DNA from: JBBDYG01 sp040901765
Lineage (GTDB): Bacteria; Planctomycetota; Planctomycetia; Pirellulales; Lacipirellulaceae
Direction: 5' to 3'
Length of the DNA: 64,000 nt
Assembly: GCA_040901765.1 (NCBI GenBank)
Contig: JBBDYG010000063.1
Location: 62,001 to 126,000 of the forward strand
The notes below the pieces were generated by a model. It was given only the letters and a program-made list of their open reading frames with translations. It searched no databases and had not been told where the DNA came from. The position numbers and the translations under genes were made by a program. Below, one piece after another: positions 41,420 to 50,077 of the stretch. Every line of letters starts with the position of its first letter. Position 1 is the stretch's first letter.

Positions 41420-42432
41420 AGCGCGGTGGTCCATGCGGGCGTTGCGCGATCGCGATAGGCTTCCTCGACGCGCTCCACCATCAATACCGCTAGGCCGCGC
41501 TTTGCCGCCCAATCGTATCCCGCCTCCGGCCCCAGCACCGACACGGCCGTTGCATAGGCGTCGGCCTCCATGCAGGTCGGGGCACGCGCCGTCACCGTCG
41601 CAAGTTGATGCTCCACCGGTCTGCCGGTCGATGGATCGATCGTGTGCGAGTATTTGCGTCCCTCAAACTCAAAGAAATTGCGATAGCTGCCCGAAGTCGC
41701 GAGAGACTCATCTTCAAGCGGAACGATCAACTTGAGTTCTGTCTTGGTCGGATCGGGATCCTCGATTCCAATTTTCCAGGTCGAGCCATCGGGCTTAAGG
41801 CCGCGGATGCGAACTTCGCCACCGATTTCGATCATGAAGGCCATCACTCCGGATCGTTCGAGCAGTTCGGCAATCACATCGACTCCATAGCCCGGTGCCA
41901 CCGCCGAGAGATCGACGTATAGGCCCGGAATGTTCTTTTTGAGCGCCGGCGGATCGAGCCGCACGGCAAGATGCCGATAGCCGACGTCTTTTTGCGCTTC
42001 TACAATCGCTTCATCGGTCGGCGGGCGGCGGACCTTTTTGGCGGGACCAAAGCCCCACAAATTAACGAGCGGGCCAACCGTCGGATCGAACTTTCCATCT
42101 GTCTGTTGGGCCAGTGCAAGCGAGAACGCGACGACCTTCGCCGTATCGGGTGAGATGCAAAACCAGTCATCCGATGTTGAGAGATTGAATCGCGATAGTT
42201 CTGACTTGGGGTTGTACGTCGACATCGCCAGGTCAAATTCTGCCAGCCGCTCGTCGATTCGTTCCTGAATGGTTTTGGCCATGGTGCCGGCGGGCACGTC
42301 CGCGAGGCGGATCGTGTAGATCGTACCCATCGTGGTGCCGACGAGGGTTTCCACTTCTTCTGCGCGACCATGCGCCGCCAAACCGGCGCCGATCAGCAGG
42401 AATGACAAGAAAACACTGAGAACGCAATGCAT
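41407..42432 (-). CDS. apbE: FAD:protein FMN transferase ApbE
   Basis: Covalently attaches FMN to Thr residues of redox proteins, on the outer side of the cytoplasmic membrane. A signal peptide covers the first 25 residues (HCVLSVFLSFLLIGAGLAAHGRAEE). The ApbE domain has VETLVGTTMGTIYTIRLAD, FDPTVGPLVNLWGFGP, LYVDLSAVAPGYGVDVIAELLE, FMIEIGGEVRIRG and the C-terminal YSHTIDPSTGRPVEHQLATVTA. ATG 42432 gives a clean signal peptide; a TTG frame start at 42474 would add 14 residues. It is convergent with the deacetylase and divergent from sucC. Its FMN-protein partner (for example Nqr or Rnf) is not in the window. Confidence 0.94.
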   Translation of the reverse strand: MHCVLSVFLSFLLIGAGLAAHGRAEEVETLVGTTMGTIYTIRLADVPAGTMAKTIQERIDERLAEFDLAMSTYNPKSELSRFNLSTSDDWFCISPDTAKVVAFSLALAQQTDGKFDPTVGPLVNLWGFGPAKKVRRPPTDEAIVEAQKDVGYRHLAVRLDPPALKKNIPGLYVDLSAVAPGYGVDVIAELLERSGVMAFMIEIGGEVRIRGLKPDGSTWKIGIEDPDPTKTELKLIVPLEDESLATSGSYRNFFEFEGRKYSHTIDPSTGRPVEHQLATVTARAPTCMEADAYATAVSVLGPEAGYDWAAKRGLAVLMVERVEEAYRDRATPAWTTALAKP

Positions 42433-42566
42433 AAGTGATCGCCGCAAACGGCACAAAAAGTGAAGTGTTGCCAACCAAGTCCCTGGGCGGTTGATAGGCC
42501 GCGGGGCGAGCGCTATACTCCAGGGCTTTCCCCCGTTAGATATTTTACCTCGTCGGAGTTCCGACC

Positions 42567-43751
42567 ATGAAGATACACGAATTTCAAGCGAAGCAACTGT
42601 TGCGGGAGGCCGGAGTGCCGGTGCCGCGTGGAATTGTTGCCCGGACGGCCGACGAGGCCGCGGGGGCGTTCGCCGAGTTGGGCGGAAAGCTCGCGGTCGT
42701 CAAGGCTCAGATTCACGCCGGCGGCCGCGGAAAGGGGACGGTGAAGTCGGACCCAACGCAGCGAGGTGTGCAGCTTGTGAAAAGCGCCAACGAGGCGAAG
42801 CAGGTCGCCGGAAAGCTGCTTGGTAATCCACTCGTGACGATCCAGACCGGGCCGAACGGCCAAGTCGTTCGCCAAGTGCTCGTCGAAGAAGGCTGCGACA
42901 TCGCTCGCGAATTGTACCTGGGCATCGTGGTCGATCGCGGTTCCGGCCTGCCCGTACTGATGTGCTCGACCGAAGGGGGCGTGAACATCGAAGAGGTCGC
43001 CGCGAAGACGCCAGAGTTGATCTTCAAAGAGGCGTTTCACCCCGATGCGGGTTTACAAGCGTATCAGGTCCGCAAGCTCGCGAAGAAACTAGGGCTGGAC
43101 GCTGCGGGCACCAAGTCGGCTGACAAGTTTATGCGAACCCTGTGCAAGCTGTTCTTCGATCTCGATTGCAGCCTTGCGGAGATCAATCCACTGGTGGTGA
43201 CCGGCAAAGGAGAGCTACTCGCGCTCGATGCAAAGATCAGCTTCGACGACAACGCCTTGTTCCGCCATCCGCAACTCGCGGAACTTCGTGACACGTCGGA
43301 AGAAGACCCGGCGGAACTGCGAGCCACGCAGGCGGGGCTGAGCTATGTGCAGCTCGATGGCAACATCGGCTGTTTGGTGAACGGCGCGGGCCTGGCGATG
43401 AGCACGATGGACCTCATCAAGCTCCACGGCGGCGAGCCGGCCAACTTCCTCGACGTCGGCGGCGGCGCGCAGGAGAGCCAAGTCACCGAGGCCTTCCGAA
43501 TTCTGCTCGGCGATAAAAACGTGAAGGCCGTGCTGGTAAACATCTTCGGCGGCATCATGCGCTGCACGACGATCGCCAATGCGATTTTGGCGGCGTACAA
43601 GCAAGTTGGTTTCAATGTGCCGCTCGTGGTGCGGCTGGAAGGGACGGAGGTTGAAGAAGGCCGGAAGATTCTCGCTGGTAGTGGCGTAGACATTATTTCG
43701 GCCGTGGGCCTGACTGATGCGGCGAAGAAAGTCGTAGCCGCGGCGGGATAA
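42567..43751 (+). CDS. sucC: Succinyl-CoA synthetase (ADP/GDP-forming) beta subunit
   Basis: The beta subunit of the citric-acid-cycle enzyme that couples succinyl-CoA cleavage to nucleotide triphosphate synthesis. The ATP-grasp N-terminus (MKIHEFQAKQLLREAGVPVPRG), VKAQIHAGGRGKGTVK and the ligase domain (DGNIGCLVNGAGLAMSTMDLIKLHGGEPANFLDVGG, LVNIFGGIMRCTTIA) are complete at 394 residues. ATG 42567 has GGAG nine bases upstream. sucD follows 111 bases later, the normal order. The gap between them contains no gene. Confidence 0.97.
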   Translation: MKIHEFQAKQLLREAGVPVPRGIVARTADEAAGAFAELGGKLAVVKAQIHAGGRGKGTVKSDPTQRGVQLVKSANEAKQVAGKLLGNPLVTIQTGPNGQVVRQVLVEEGCDIARELYLGIVVDRGSGLPVLMCSTEGGVNIEEVAAKTPELIFKEAFHPDAGLQAYQVRKLAKKLGLDAAGTKSADKFMRTLCKLFFDLDCSLAEINPLVVTGKGELLALDAKISFDDNALFRHPQLAELRDTSEEDPAELRATQAGLSYVQLDGNIGCLVNGAGLAMSTMDLIKLHGGEPANFLDVGGGAQESQVTEAFRILLGDKNVKAVLVNIFGGIMRCTTIANAILAAYKQVGFNVPLVVRLEGTEVEEGRKILAGSGVDIISAVGLTDAAKKVVAAAG

Positions 43752-43862
43752 GAGGTGGTCGGAATCGGGACTTTAATTTCCCGCCTTGGATAATCTCGCA
43801 AGCCCCCACTTCCTATTTGCATTTAAACATTTCGACACTCCGACACTTCGCCCCCATCATCC

Positions 43863-44807
43863 ATGAGCATACTCGTCAACAAGAATACCCGCGTCATCTG
43901 CCAAGGCATCACCGGCAAATCCGGGGAGTTCCACAGCAAGAATTGCCTCGAATACGGCACGAAGCTCGTCGCCGGCGTGACGCCGGGGAAGGGGGGCCAG
44001 ACGGCCCTTGGCCTGCCGGTGTACGACACGGTGATGGAGGCCGTCGAGAAGGAGGGCGCGGACGCGACGATGATCTTCGTGCCCGCCGCATTCACGGCCG
44101 ATGCGATCCTCGAAGCGGTCGACGCGGGCATAAAGACAGTCGTCGCGATCACCGAGGGCGTGCCCGTGCTCGACATGGTGCGGGTGTATGACCGATTGCG
44201 GAATTTGGAATGCGGAATGCGGAATGAAAAAAGCATTGAAATCCCAAATCCCAAATCCCAAATCCCAAATTCTTCCGTTCATCTCATCGGTCCCAACTGC
44301 CCGGGTGTGATTACGCCAGGCGAGTGCAAAATTGGCATCATGCCGGGTTACATCCACACGCCCGGCCCCGTTGGCGTGATGAGTCGTAGCGGCACGCTCA
44401 CCTATGAAGCGGTGTGGCAGCTTACGAGTCTTGGCCTCGGGCAATCAACGTGTGTGGGCCTGGGTGGCGATCCAATCGTCGGCACCTCGTTCATCGATTT
44501 GCTGAAGCTGTACGAAGCGGACGGCAAGACGGAAGCGATCATGATGATGGGCGAAATCGGCGGCACGGCGGAAGAGGAGGCCGCGGCCTATATCAAACAG
44601 CATATCACCAAGCCGGTGGCGGCGTTCATCGCGGGCCGGACCGCCCCGCCGGGCAAGCGGATGGGCCATGCCGGCGCGATTATTTCCGGCGGCAAGGGGA
44701 CCGCCGAAGAGAAAATCGCCGCGCTGGTGGATGCTGGCATCGAAGTCGCCGAAAGCCCCGCCGACATGGGCATGGCCTTGCAGCGGGCCATGAAGCGGAA
44801 ACGTTGA
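43863..44807 (+). CDS. sucD: Succinyl-CoA synthetase alpha subunit with a repeat-encoded in-frame insertion
   Basis: The alpha subunit, carrying the CoA-binding domain and the active-site His (GKRMGHAGAIISGGKGTA). Length is 314 residues, against about 290 in typical SucD. The extra residues lie at about 114-138 (NLECGMRNEKSIEIPNPKSQ and on), between the N-terminal CoA-binding domain and LIGPNCPGVITPGECKIG, where E. coli has a short link. That stretch is encoded by a tandem/inverted DNA repeat (44201-44272) and is absent from normal family members. All other motifs, including SRSGTLTYEAVWQLT, CVGLGGDPIVGTSFIDLL and GEIGGTAEEEAAAYI, are intact. The enzyme is probably still functional, with a surface loop added. 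Confidence 0.95.
   Translation: MSILVNKNTRVICQGITGKSGEFHSKNCLEYGTKLVAGVTPGKGGQTALGLPVYDTVMEAVEKEGADATMIFVPAAFTADAILEAVDAGIKTVVAITEGVPVLDMVRVYDRLRNLECGMRNEKSIEIPNPKSQIPNSSVHLIGPNCPGVITPGECKIGIMPGYIHTPGPVGVMSRSGTLTYEAVWQLTSLGLGQSTCVGLGGDPIVGTSFIDLLKLYEADGKTEAIMMMGEIGGTAEEEAAAYIKQHITKPVAAFIAGRTAPPGKRMGHAGAIISGGKGTAEEKIAALVDAGIEVAESPADMGMALQRAMKRKR
44201..44272. repeat. Short tandem/inverted repeat inserted in sucD
   Basis: Bounded by gaatttgg (44201-44208) and its complement ccaaattc (44265-44272). The left part repeats the unit gcggaat about three times; the right part repeats aatccca about four times. The design is that of the intergenic repeats elsewhere in this window, but here it is inside a coding region and keeps the reading frame. 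Confidence 0.9.
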
Positions 44808-44809
44808 AT

Positions 44810-44889
44810 CGGCTGTCGGCTATTGGCTGTCGGCTTTCGGCCAGACAAAGAAACTCTGGCTGATAGCTGATAGCCGATAGCTGAGAGCC
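44810..44889. repeat. Inverted repeat of short tandem units after sucD
   Basis: The left arm (44810-44842) contains ggctgtcggctattggctgt-like units; the right arm (44855-44889) contains ctggctgatagctgatagcc-like units, roughly complementary. A central ccagac...tctgg closes the stem. It begins right after the sucD stop codon. Confidence 0.75.
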
Positions 44890-44982
44890 TTCGCCTCCCC
44901 TTGCCCCGCTTCTCTTGACCGTCGCCCCGCGACGCTGCTAGTTACGTTCAACCGCGCAAGGTCTGCGCATGGAGGTAGCGGC

Positions 44983-46377
44983 ATGGGGCCGGTTGGCGAA
45001 CAGCGAGCGAACGGCAAACGGCGTTGGCCGGCGAAGTCCGGTCGCGGTGCGTGGATGCAAATTATCGCTGCGCTGGCGGTGGTAATGTGCGATATCGGGC
45101 CGGCTGGCGCGCAACGGGTGCAGATTCCGCAAGTCGGACCGGGCGTCTATGGCGGGCCGCCGCCGACTACGTTCAGCGGTCCATCGACTTGGCCGGCTGC
45201 GCCGGGAGTTGCCGCGCCGGTGACTCCGCCGCCGGCGTTTGACCCGTATGCGACCGGCGCAGGCCAGTTCGCCGCGCCGCCAGTAGCCGCGCCCTACAAT
45301 TCCGTACCGTACAATCCGGGGGCCGTTGCACCGGTGCCGATTACTCCGTACCCCACGGCTCCTGGGTTTGGTGCTCCGCCGCCGGCTGGGCCGTATCCGG
45401 GGACGACGTTCGGCGGTATGCCGTACAGTCCGCAGCCCTATTCGGGCGTGCCGCCCGCGCCGTCGGTGTATGGCAATTCGCCGGCGCTAGAACCCAATCC
45501 CGCGCCTGGCAATTGGCCCATGCAGGCTCAAAGCGGCTCGTGGGGCTATCAGCAGCCCGATGGTTCGGTGGTCACGTTTCAGAAGCTGATTCAAGAACTG
45601 TCGGCCGAATTCACGTTTGTGGCCGGCTCGAATGCCCCAAACGAGTTTGGCATCGACACCCTCGAACTGACGTCAACCTTCGCGGTTCCGGTGTTTGCGA
45701 ATATCGACACGCCGTTGTTGATCACGCCCGGATTTGCGTTCAACTGGCTTTCGGGGCCGGAGGGCGATCCCGAGGATCCTGAAAGTCCGGCAATGCCGCC
45801 ACGCGTGTACGATGCCTATCTCGACCTCGCCTGGTACCCGCAGTTCAGCGAGATGTTCGGTGCCGACGTTGGTTTCCGCACGGGCGTGTGGACCGATTTC
45901 GAGCACGTGACCGACGACTCGATGCGGTTTCTCGGCCGCGGTGTGGGGCGAGTGCGGCTTAATCCCCAGGTTGAAGTCCTCGCTGGCGCGGTGTATCTCG
46001 ACCGCGTGGACGTCAAAATACTTCCCGTGGGCGGCGTTCACTGGATTCCGAATCCCGATTGGGATTTATACCTCGTGTTCCCCAACCCCAAGGCACGGCG
46101 GCGGTTCACCACCATTGGAAACAGCCAGTGGTGGTGGTATGTCTCCGGCGAATACGGCGGCGATTCGTGGACGGTCGATCGCGGCACGGTAAACGATCGC
46201 GTCGACTACAACGACATCCGCGTGATCGTCGGTCTCGAATGGGAAACGCAGACGTTGATCCACGGCTTTTTTGAAGTCGGTTACGTGTGGGACCGCGAAA
46301 TTGTGTTCGCCGACAGCGGCGCCCCGGCGTTTAAGCCCGATGACACTTACATGCTCCGCACCGGCGTCGATTTTTGA
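44983..46377 (+). CDS. Proline-rich secreted / outer-membrane beta-barrel protein (paralogue 1)
   Basis: A 464-residue exported protein. The signal peptide follows a basic N-terminus (WMQIIAALAVVMCDIGPAGAQ, about residues 24-44). Residues 45-180 are Pro/Ala/Gly/Tyr-rich and low complexity. The rest is an antiparallel beta-rich domain ending in the aromatic residue expected of an outer-membrane barrel (MLRTGVDF). Its C-terminal domain shares the layout and several segments with the next gene (LLITPGFAFNW versus LVITPQYQIHY; FFEVGYVWDREI versus TFEVGYVFNREL), so the two are tandem paralogues. ATG 44983 has GGAGG seven bases upstream. Function unknown. Confidence 0.8.
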   Translation: MGPVGEQRANGKRRWPAKSGRGAWMQIIAALAVVMCDIGPAGAQRVQIPQVGPGVYGGPPPTTFSGPSTWPAAPGVAAPVTPPPAFDPYATGAGQFAAPPVAAPYNSVPYNPGAVAPVPITPYPTAPGFGAPPPAGPYPGTTFGGMPYSPQPYSGVPPAPSVYGNSPALEPNPAPGNWPMQAQSGSWGYQQPDGSVVTFQKLIQELSAEFTFVAGSNAPNEFGIDTLELTSTFAVPVFANIDTPLLITPGFAFNWLSGPEGDPEDPESPAMPPRVYDAYLDLAWYPQFSEMFGADVGFRTGVWTDFEHVTDDSMRFLGRGVGRVRLNPQVEVLAGAVYLDRVDVKILPVGGVHWIPNPDWDLYLVFPNPKARRRFTTIGNSQWWWYVSGEYGGDSWTVDRGTVNDRVDYNDIRVIVGLEWETQTLIHGFFEVGYVWDREIVFADSGAPAFKPDDTYMLRTGVDF

Positions 46378-46495
46378 GGAAGAAGCGGGCAGCAGGCAGT
46401 AGGCAGAGGGCAGTGAACAGTTTTGTTAGCCGCGACGCCCGCCACGGCGGGCAAGCTCCGTCTTCGGAGCGGAGCGCGTACACGAAAGATTCGCA

Positions 46496-47641
46496 TTGAA
46501 ACTCAAGGTTCATAACTCGATTCGCCTCGCCGCCACGGCTGCGCTGCTGCTCTGCGCCGTCAGCGCGTCGGCGCAAAGCGTTTACCTTCCGCAGGGCGCG
46601 CCGGTAGCGCCGTGGGGCGGGTATCCGGTCGCGGAGTCGGTGCCTTTTCAGCCGACAATGGAACCGAAGCCGCCGATCGAGGGCGATATATGGACGGAGC
46701 CGCCGGCGCCGATGTTCGAGTCGCCCGTGCTTGGGCCGCAGCAGTACTACGATCCAGCTTTCACGCCTGTCGATTCGCCGGGCCTTCCAACCTCCGATCC
46801 TTACGGCGTGGAAACGGATAGTGCTGCTGGCGGCAAGTCGCTTCTGCCGCCGGGGACGCGCGACGGCGTGTTTCAGAAGATCAACCTGCAGGCGGCTTGG
46901 TTGCCGCGGTTTGAGAGCGATTCGCTCGGCTTTACCGATCTCAAAGCGAACGTCGTGCTGGGTTTGCCGCTCTTCACGCGCGAGACGCCGCTCGTCATCA
47001 CGCCGCAATACCAGATTCACTACACCGACGGCCCAACGATGGTCGATGTTCCGCCGCGGTTGCACGATGCGCAGATCGAGTTCCGCCACTTCCGGCGTCT
47101 CAACGATTGCTGGATCTTCGAGGGCGCGATCACGCCGGGCTATTACGCCGACGACTATAGCTTCGATGCGGGGGACGCGTTTCGCCTTAGCGGCCGGGCC
47201 ATGATGATCTACGAATCGTCGCCCGAGTGGAAGTGGATTCTTGGTGCCGCCTATGTGAACGCCGCCGGCTATGCAGTGTTGCCGATCGCGGGCGCGGCAT
47301 ACGACGTAGGCGATTTCAAAGCGGAGCTTGTGTTTCCGCGGCCGCGGCTCGCCTGGCGGCTCGCTAGTTCGGCATCCCCGGGCCTCGACGAGCAGTGGGT
47401 CTATATGATGGGCGAATTCTCCGGCGGCCGCTGGGCCGTCGAACGCACCAACGGCACCAGGGATGTGCTCTCCTACAGCGATTGGCGGATCGTGCTCGGC
47501 TACGAACGCAAGATCGTCGGCGGCCTGTCGCGCACGTTCGAGGTCGGCTACGTCTTCAACCGCGAGCTTGAGTATGAAAGCACCGTCGGGGACATCGAAA
47601 TCGACGACACGCTGATGGTCCGCATGGGGCTGACGTACTGA
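46496..47641 (+). CDS. Secreted / outer-membrane beta-barrel protein (paralogue 2)
   Basis: A 381-residue paralogue of the preceding protein. It starts at TTG 46496 with a clear signal peptide (KLKVHNSIRLAATAALLLCAVSASAQS). The low-complexity linker is shorter (about residues 28-110) and the barrel-like domain (about 120-381) ends MVRMGLTY, with a C-terminal aromatic residue. Conserved positions shared with paralogue 1 include PPRLHDAQIEF/PPRVYDAYLDL, the ELVFPRPRLAWRL/DLYLVFPNPKARRRF strand and FEVGYVFNRELEYES. The 118-base gap between the paralogues contains a cggcggg-type hairpin (gcccgccacggcgggc) and a gctccgtcttcggagc hairpin. Function unknown. Confidence 0.8.
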   Translation: MKLKVHNSIRLAATAALLLCAVSASAQSVYLPQGAPVAPWGGYPVAESVPFQPTMEPKPPIEGDIWTEPPAPMFESPVLGPQQYYDPAFTPVDSPGLPTSDPYGVETDSAAGGKSLLPPGTRDGVFQKINLQAAWLPRFESDSLGFTDLKANVVLGLPLFTRETPLVITPQYQIHYTDGPTMVDVPPRLHDAQIEFRHFRRLNDCWIFEGAITPGYYADDYSFDAGDAFRLSGRAMMIYESSPEWKWILGAAYVNAAGYAVLPIAGAAYDVGDFKAELVFPRPRLAWRLASSASPGLDEQWVYMMGEFSGGRWAVERTNGTRDVLSYSDWRIVLGYERKIVGGLSRTFEVGYVFNRELEYESTVGDIEIDDTLMVRMGLTY

Positions 47642-48327
47642 AGGGGGATCAGGAGAATGCAGTTTCCCTGCCCACTGGCCACTAACTGCTTCCTACTCAT
47701 TTTGTCGCACTACTTTGTGCCACGCGCCGGTTGTGTTTTGCAGTTTTGTTCGGGAAAAGTGCGTTTGTGCCACATGCGCGCGCTGGCACAAAGTGAACTG
47801 TCGAACGACACAAGTCGGAGTTCCGCAAGTCCGACAGGATTCCGTGAACGGGGGTGGCGTGCCGGTCAGGGTCTGCCATGTCACGTTCAAAAAGGCCTTG
47901 ATTCATAACACACTGCCACATTGCCACTTCCCGGGGGATGGCAACGTCGGCAGTAAGACTGATGGAGACATGCGGGTACCTGAAAATTTGATCGGCAAGT
48001 TTCTTCGAAACTTGGATTCGCGAGTTGCGGAGAAACTCGCCTACGTGATCATCTGAAGTTCGGATACCCCGTTTATCTCGAAGGTTGGTCACTTTATCAC
48101 TTGCGGCGGGGTGATAAAGCGAACGCAAGAGGCCGGAAACTGCGGGCAACCGCCAGAGCGAGCAACGATCAAAAGCACGCTCCAAGGATTCGCCTAAGCA
48201 TCGTATGTCGCTCCGGGAACGGCTCAGCCAACGCTGCGACGTAATCCAACTGGCGCGGTAATTGCCCTTTCGGTGGCTCCGCTTTGCCGGAATGGCATCC
48301 TCATTCTCGCACGCCACGGAGGATTCG
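47642..48327. other. Gene-free region with repeated TTTGTGCCA boxes
   Basis: No credible gene lies in these 686 bases. TTTGTGCCA occurs at 47714-47722 and 47764-47772, with an inverted copy TGGCACAAA at 47784-47792. A decayed relative of the 49188-49226 hairpin lies at about 47998-48042. The region may hold operator sites or the remains of a gene. Confidence 0.5.
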
Positions 48328-49122
48328 ATGAACGCTGAATTACGCTTGATTGCCTGTTTCATAATCACGGTGTCGTGGTTTGGTTTCTCCTCGAACGCGC
48401 GAGCGCAGACGCGCGAGGATACCGATGTTGAGAAAATGACGACCGAAGCCGGCGTCTCCGAGTCGCCGGCGACGCCGATGCCCGATGCATCGGAACAAAT
48501 CGTCGCCGCGACGAATCAATTTCGCGAGCAGCAGGGCTTGTCACCAGTGGAAGTCGATCCGAACTTGCAAGCGGCGGCAAAGTATTTCGCCAAATACATG
48601 GCGCGGACTCACACCTACGGCCACACGGCCGACGGCAAACGCCCTTCGGAGCGCGCCAAACAGCATGGCTACGATTACTGCATCGTCGCGGAGAACATTG
48701 CGTATGCGTACAGCTCCCTTGGATACGGACCGCAGGAACTCGCGCAACGCTTCGTAACCGGCTGGAAAGAATCGCCCAAGCATCGCGAGAATATGCTTGA
48801 CCCGGACGTGACCCAGACGGGCGTCGCCGTGGCGCAAAGCGGCGAATCGGGCTACTACTTCGCGGTGCAGATGTTCGGCCGCCCCGAGTCGCAGCGGATC
48901 GAATTCCGCGTGGTCAACCGATCGGGTCAGGAGCTGACGTACGAGATTGACGACCGCAAGTTTCCGTTGGGTCCGCGATATGTTCGCACCCACCAGCGCT
49001 GCAGGCCCACGACACTCGTACTCGCGTCCGATCAGGAAGATGCTCGGAAGTTCGAGCCGAAGAACGGCGAGACGCTGGTGATCGAACAGGTGGAAGGGGA
49101 GATTCAGGTGCGGGTGGAGTGA
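48328..49122 (+). CDS. Secreted CAP/SCP-domain protein
   Basis: A 264-residue exported protein. The signal peptide is ELRLIACFIITVSWFGFSSNARAQ. A CAP (cysteine-rich secretory/SCP) domain spans about 55-175, with the landmarks IVAATNQFREQQGLSPVEVDPNLQAAAKYFAKYMA, YGHTADG, AENIAY and GWKESPKHRENML. A C-terminal beta domain of about 80 residues (RIEFRVVNRSGQELTYEIDDRKFPLGPRYVRTHQRC) follows. ATG 48328 has a GGAGG ribosome binding site, so the frame extension to 48262 is not used. Bacterial CAP proteins are often extracellular or surface-associated; the activity is unknown. Confidence 0.88.
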   Translation: MNAELRLIACFIITVSWFGFSSNARAQTREDTDVEKMTTEAGVSESPATPMPDASEQIVAATNQFREQQGLSPVEVDPNLQAAAKYFAKYMARTHTYGHTADGKRPSERAKQHGYDYCIVAENIAYAYSSLGYGPQELAQRFVTGWKESPKHRENMLDPDVTQTGVAVAQSGESGYYFAVQMFGRPESQRIEFRVVNRSGQELTYEIDDRKFPLGPRYVRTHQRCRPTTLVLASDQEDARKFEPKNGETLVIEQVEGEIQVRVE

Positions 49123-49187
49123 AGCGTGTGCTATTGCGCGGAACGGTTAGTGGTTCCGGCACGGGCGTGCCGGTGCCCACGTAGCCA

Positions 49188-49226
49188 AGTTTCTCCGAAA
49201 CTTGATTCGCGAGTTTCGGAGAAACT
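49188..49226. repeat. Perfect hairpin after the CAP gene
   Basis: Arms agtttctccgaaact (49188-49202) and agtttcggagaaact (49212-49226) are perfect 15-base inverted repeats. The flank begins gtagcc at 49181. The design matches the hairpin at 9605-9640. Confidence 0.8.
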
Positions 49227-49339
49227 CGCCTGCGTGGGGTAGCCGGTCGGAAGCGACGGCCTGTTCGACCTTCCACGGATTGCTATATACTGAAGAGCAG
49301 AATCGGACGGGTTCAACTTTCGCCGTAATTGGGTTATCG

Positions 49340-49582
49340 ATGCACGCCGTACAAGCAACTTTTCGCAATGGCCAGCTTGAACTGATGCAGCCGGTCGATT
49401 GGCCGGACGGCACTCGGGCGGAGGTGATTCCTCTTACTTATACCGCTTCACCATCGAAAGAGTCGGTCGAAGGGCAACGATCGTGGCCCGTGGCCTACTT
49501 CGAGCAGACGGCTGGAGCACTGGCTGGGGAGGAATTCGAGCGGCCGCCCCAGGGTGATCTCCCCATGCGGGATGTCTGGTAA
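49340..49582 (+). CDS. Antitoxin of a VapBC-like pair (AF2212/DUF104-like)
   Basis: An 80-residue protein starting HAVQATFRNGQLELMQPVDWPDGTRAEVIPL, the pattern of DUF104/AF2212-like antitoxins, in which a short beta hairpin is followed by a toxin-wrapping tail (residues 40-80). I chose ATG 49340 over the longer frame from 49202, which is encoded by the hairpin upstream. Its TAA stop overlaps the ATG of the PIN-domain toxin (TAATG), showing translational coupling. Confidence 0.8.
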   Translation: MHAVQATFRNGQLELMQPVDWPDGTRAEVIPLTYTASPSKESVEGQRSWPVAYFEQTAGALAGEEFERPPQGDLPMRDVW

Positions 49583-49989
49583 TGCCATACTTGCTCGACA
49601 CCAATTCGTGGATTCACTATCTTAAGCATGCAGATAGCCCGATTCGGTCGCGTCTGGAGAGTCTGCAACCGCACGACGTTGTAAGCTGCTCCATCGTTCG
49701 AAGCGAACTGTTGCACGGAGCGGAAAAGTACGGCAATCGAGACCAACGCGTTGCGGCAGTGGTTACGACGCTCGCGCCTTTTCAATCCTTTCCATTTGAC
49801 GACGCTGCTGCAGCGATATTCGCACATATTCGACATTCGCTGGAAACGATTGGTCAAACGATTGGTCCGTACGATCTTCAGATCGCTGCGATCTGCTTGC
49901 TGCACGGATTGACACTTGTCACGAACAACACCGGTGAATTCGCTCGTGTGAACGGGCTCGCAATTGAAGACTGGTTGCGGGTGCCGTGA
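49582..49989 (+). CDS. vapC: PIN-domain ribonuclease toxin VapC
   Basis: A 135-residue PIN-domain endoribonuclease. The acidic catalytic residues are visible: D6 in YLLDTNSWIHYL, E42 in SIVRSELLHGAEKYG, D98 in GPYDLQIAAICLLHG and the later acidic position in TLVTNNTGEFARVNGLAIEDWL. The last position carries Asn-Thr instead of the more common TxD. It overlaps the antitoxin by one base. Family members usually cleave tRNA or rRNA; the target here is unknown. Confidence 0.9.
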   Translation: MPYLLDTNSWIHYLKHADSPIRSRLESLQPHDVVSCSIVRSELLHGAEKYGNRDQRVAAVVTTLAPFQSFPFDDAAAAIFAHIRHSLETIGQTIGPYDLQIAAICLLHGLTLVTNNTGEFARVNGLAIEDWLRVP

Positions 49990-50077
49990 GTTACGGGTGC
50001 GGACCTAGCTAGCTTCGTAACCCTAAGCTGGGAGGTGGAACGCCGTTGGCGTTCAGATTGTGCGAACGTCTCGGAGC

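Noticed and set aside
47697..48368. 223-codon minus-strand frame in the gene-free region
   Set aside because: It runs over repeat sequences, has no start signal, and its composition is not protein-like.
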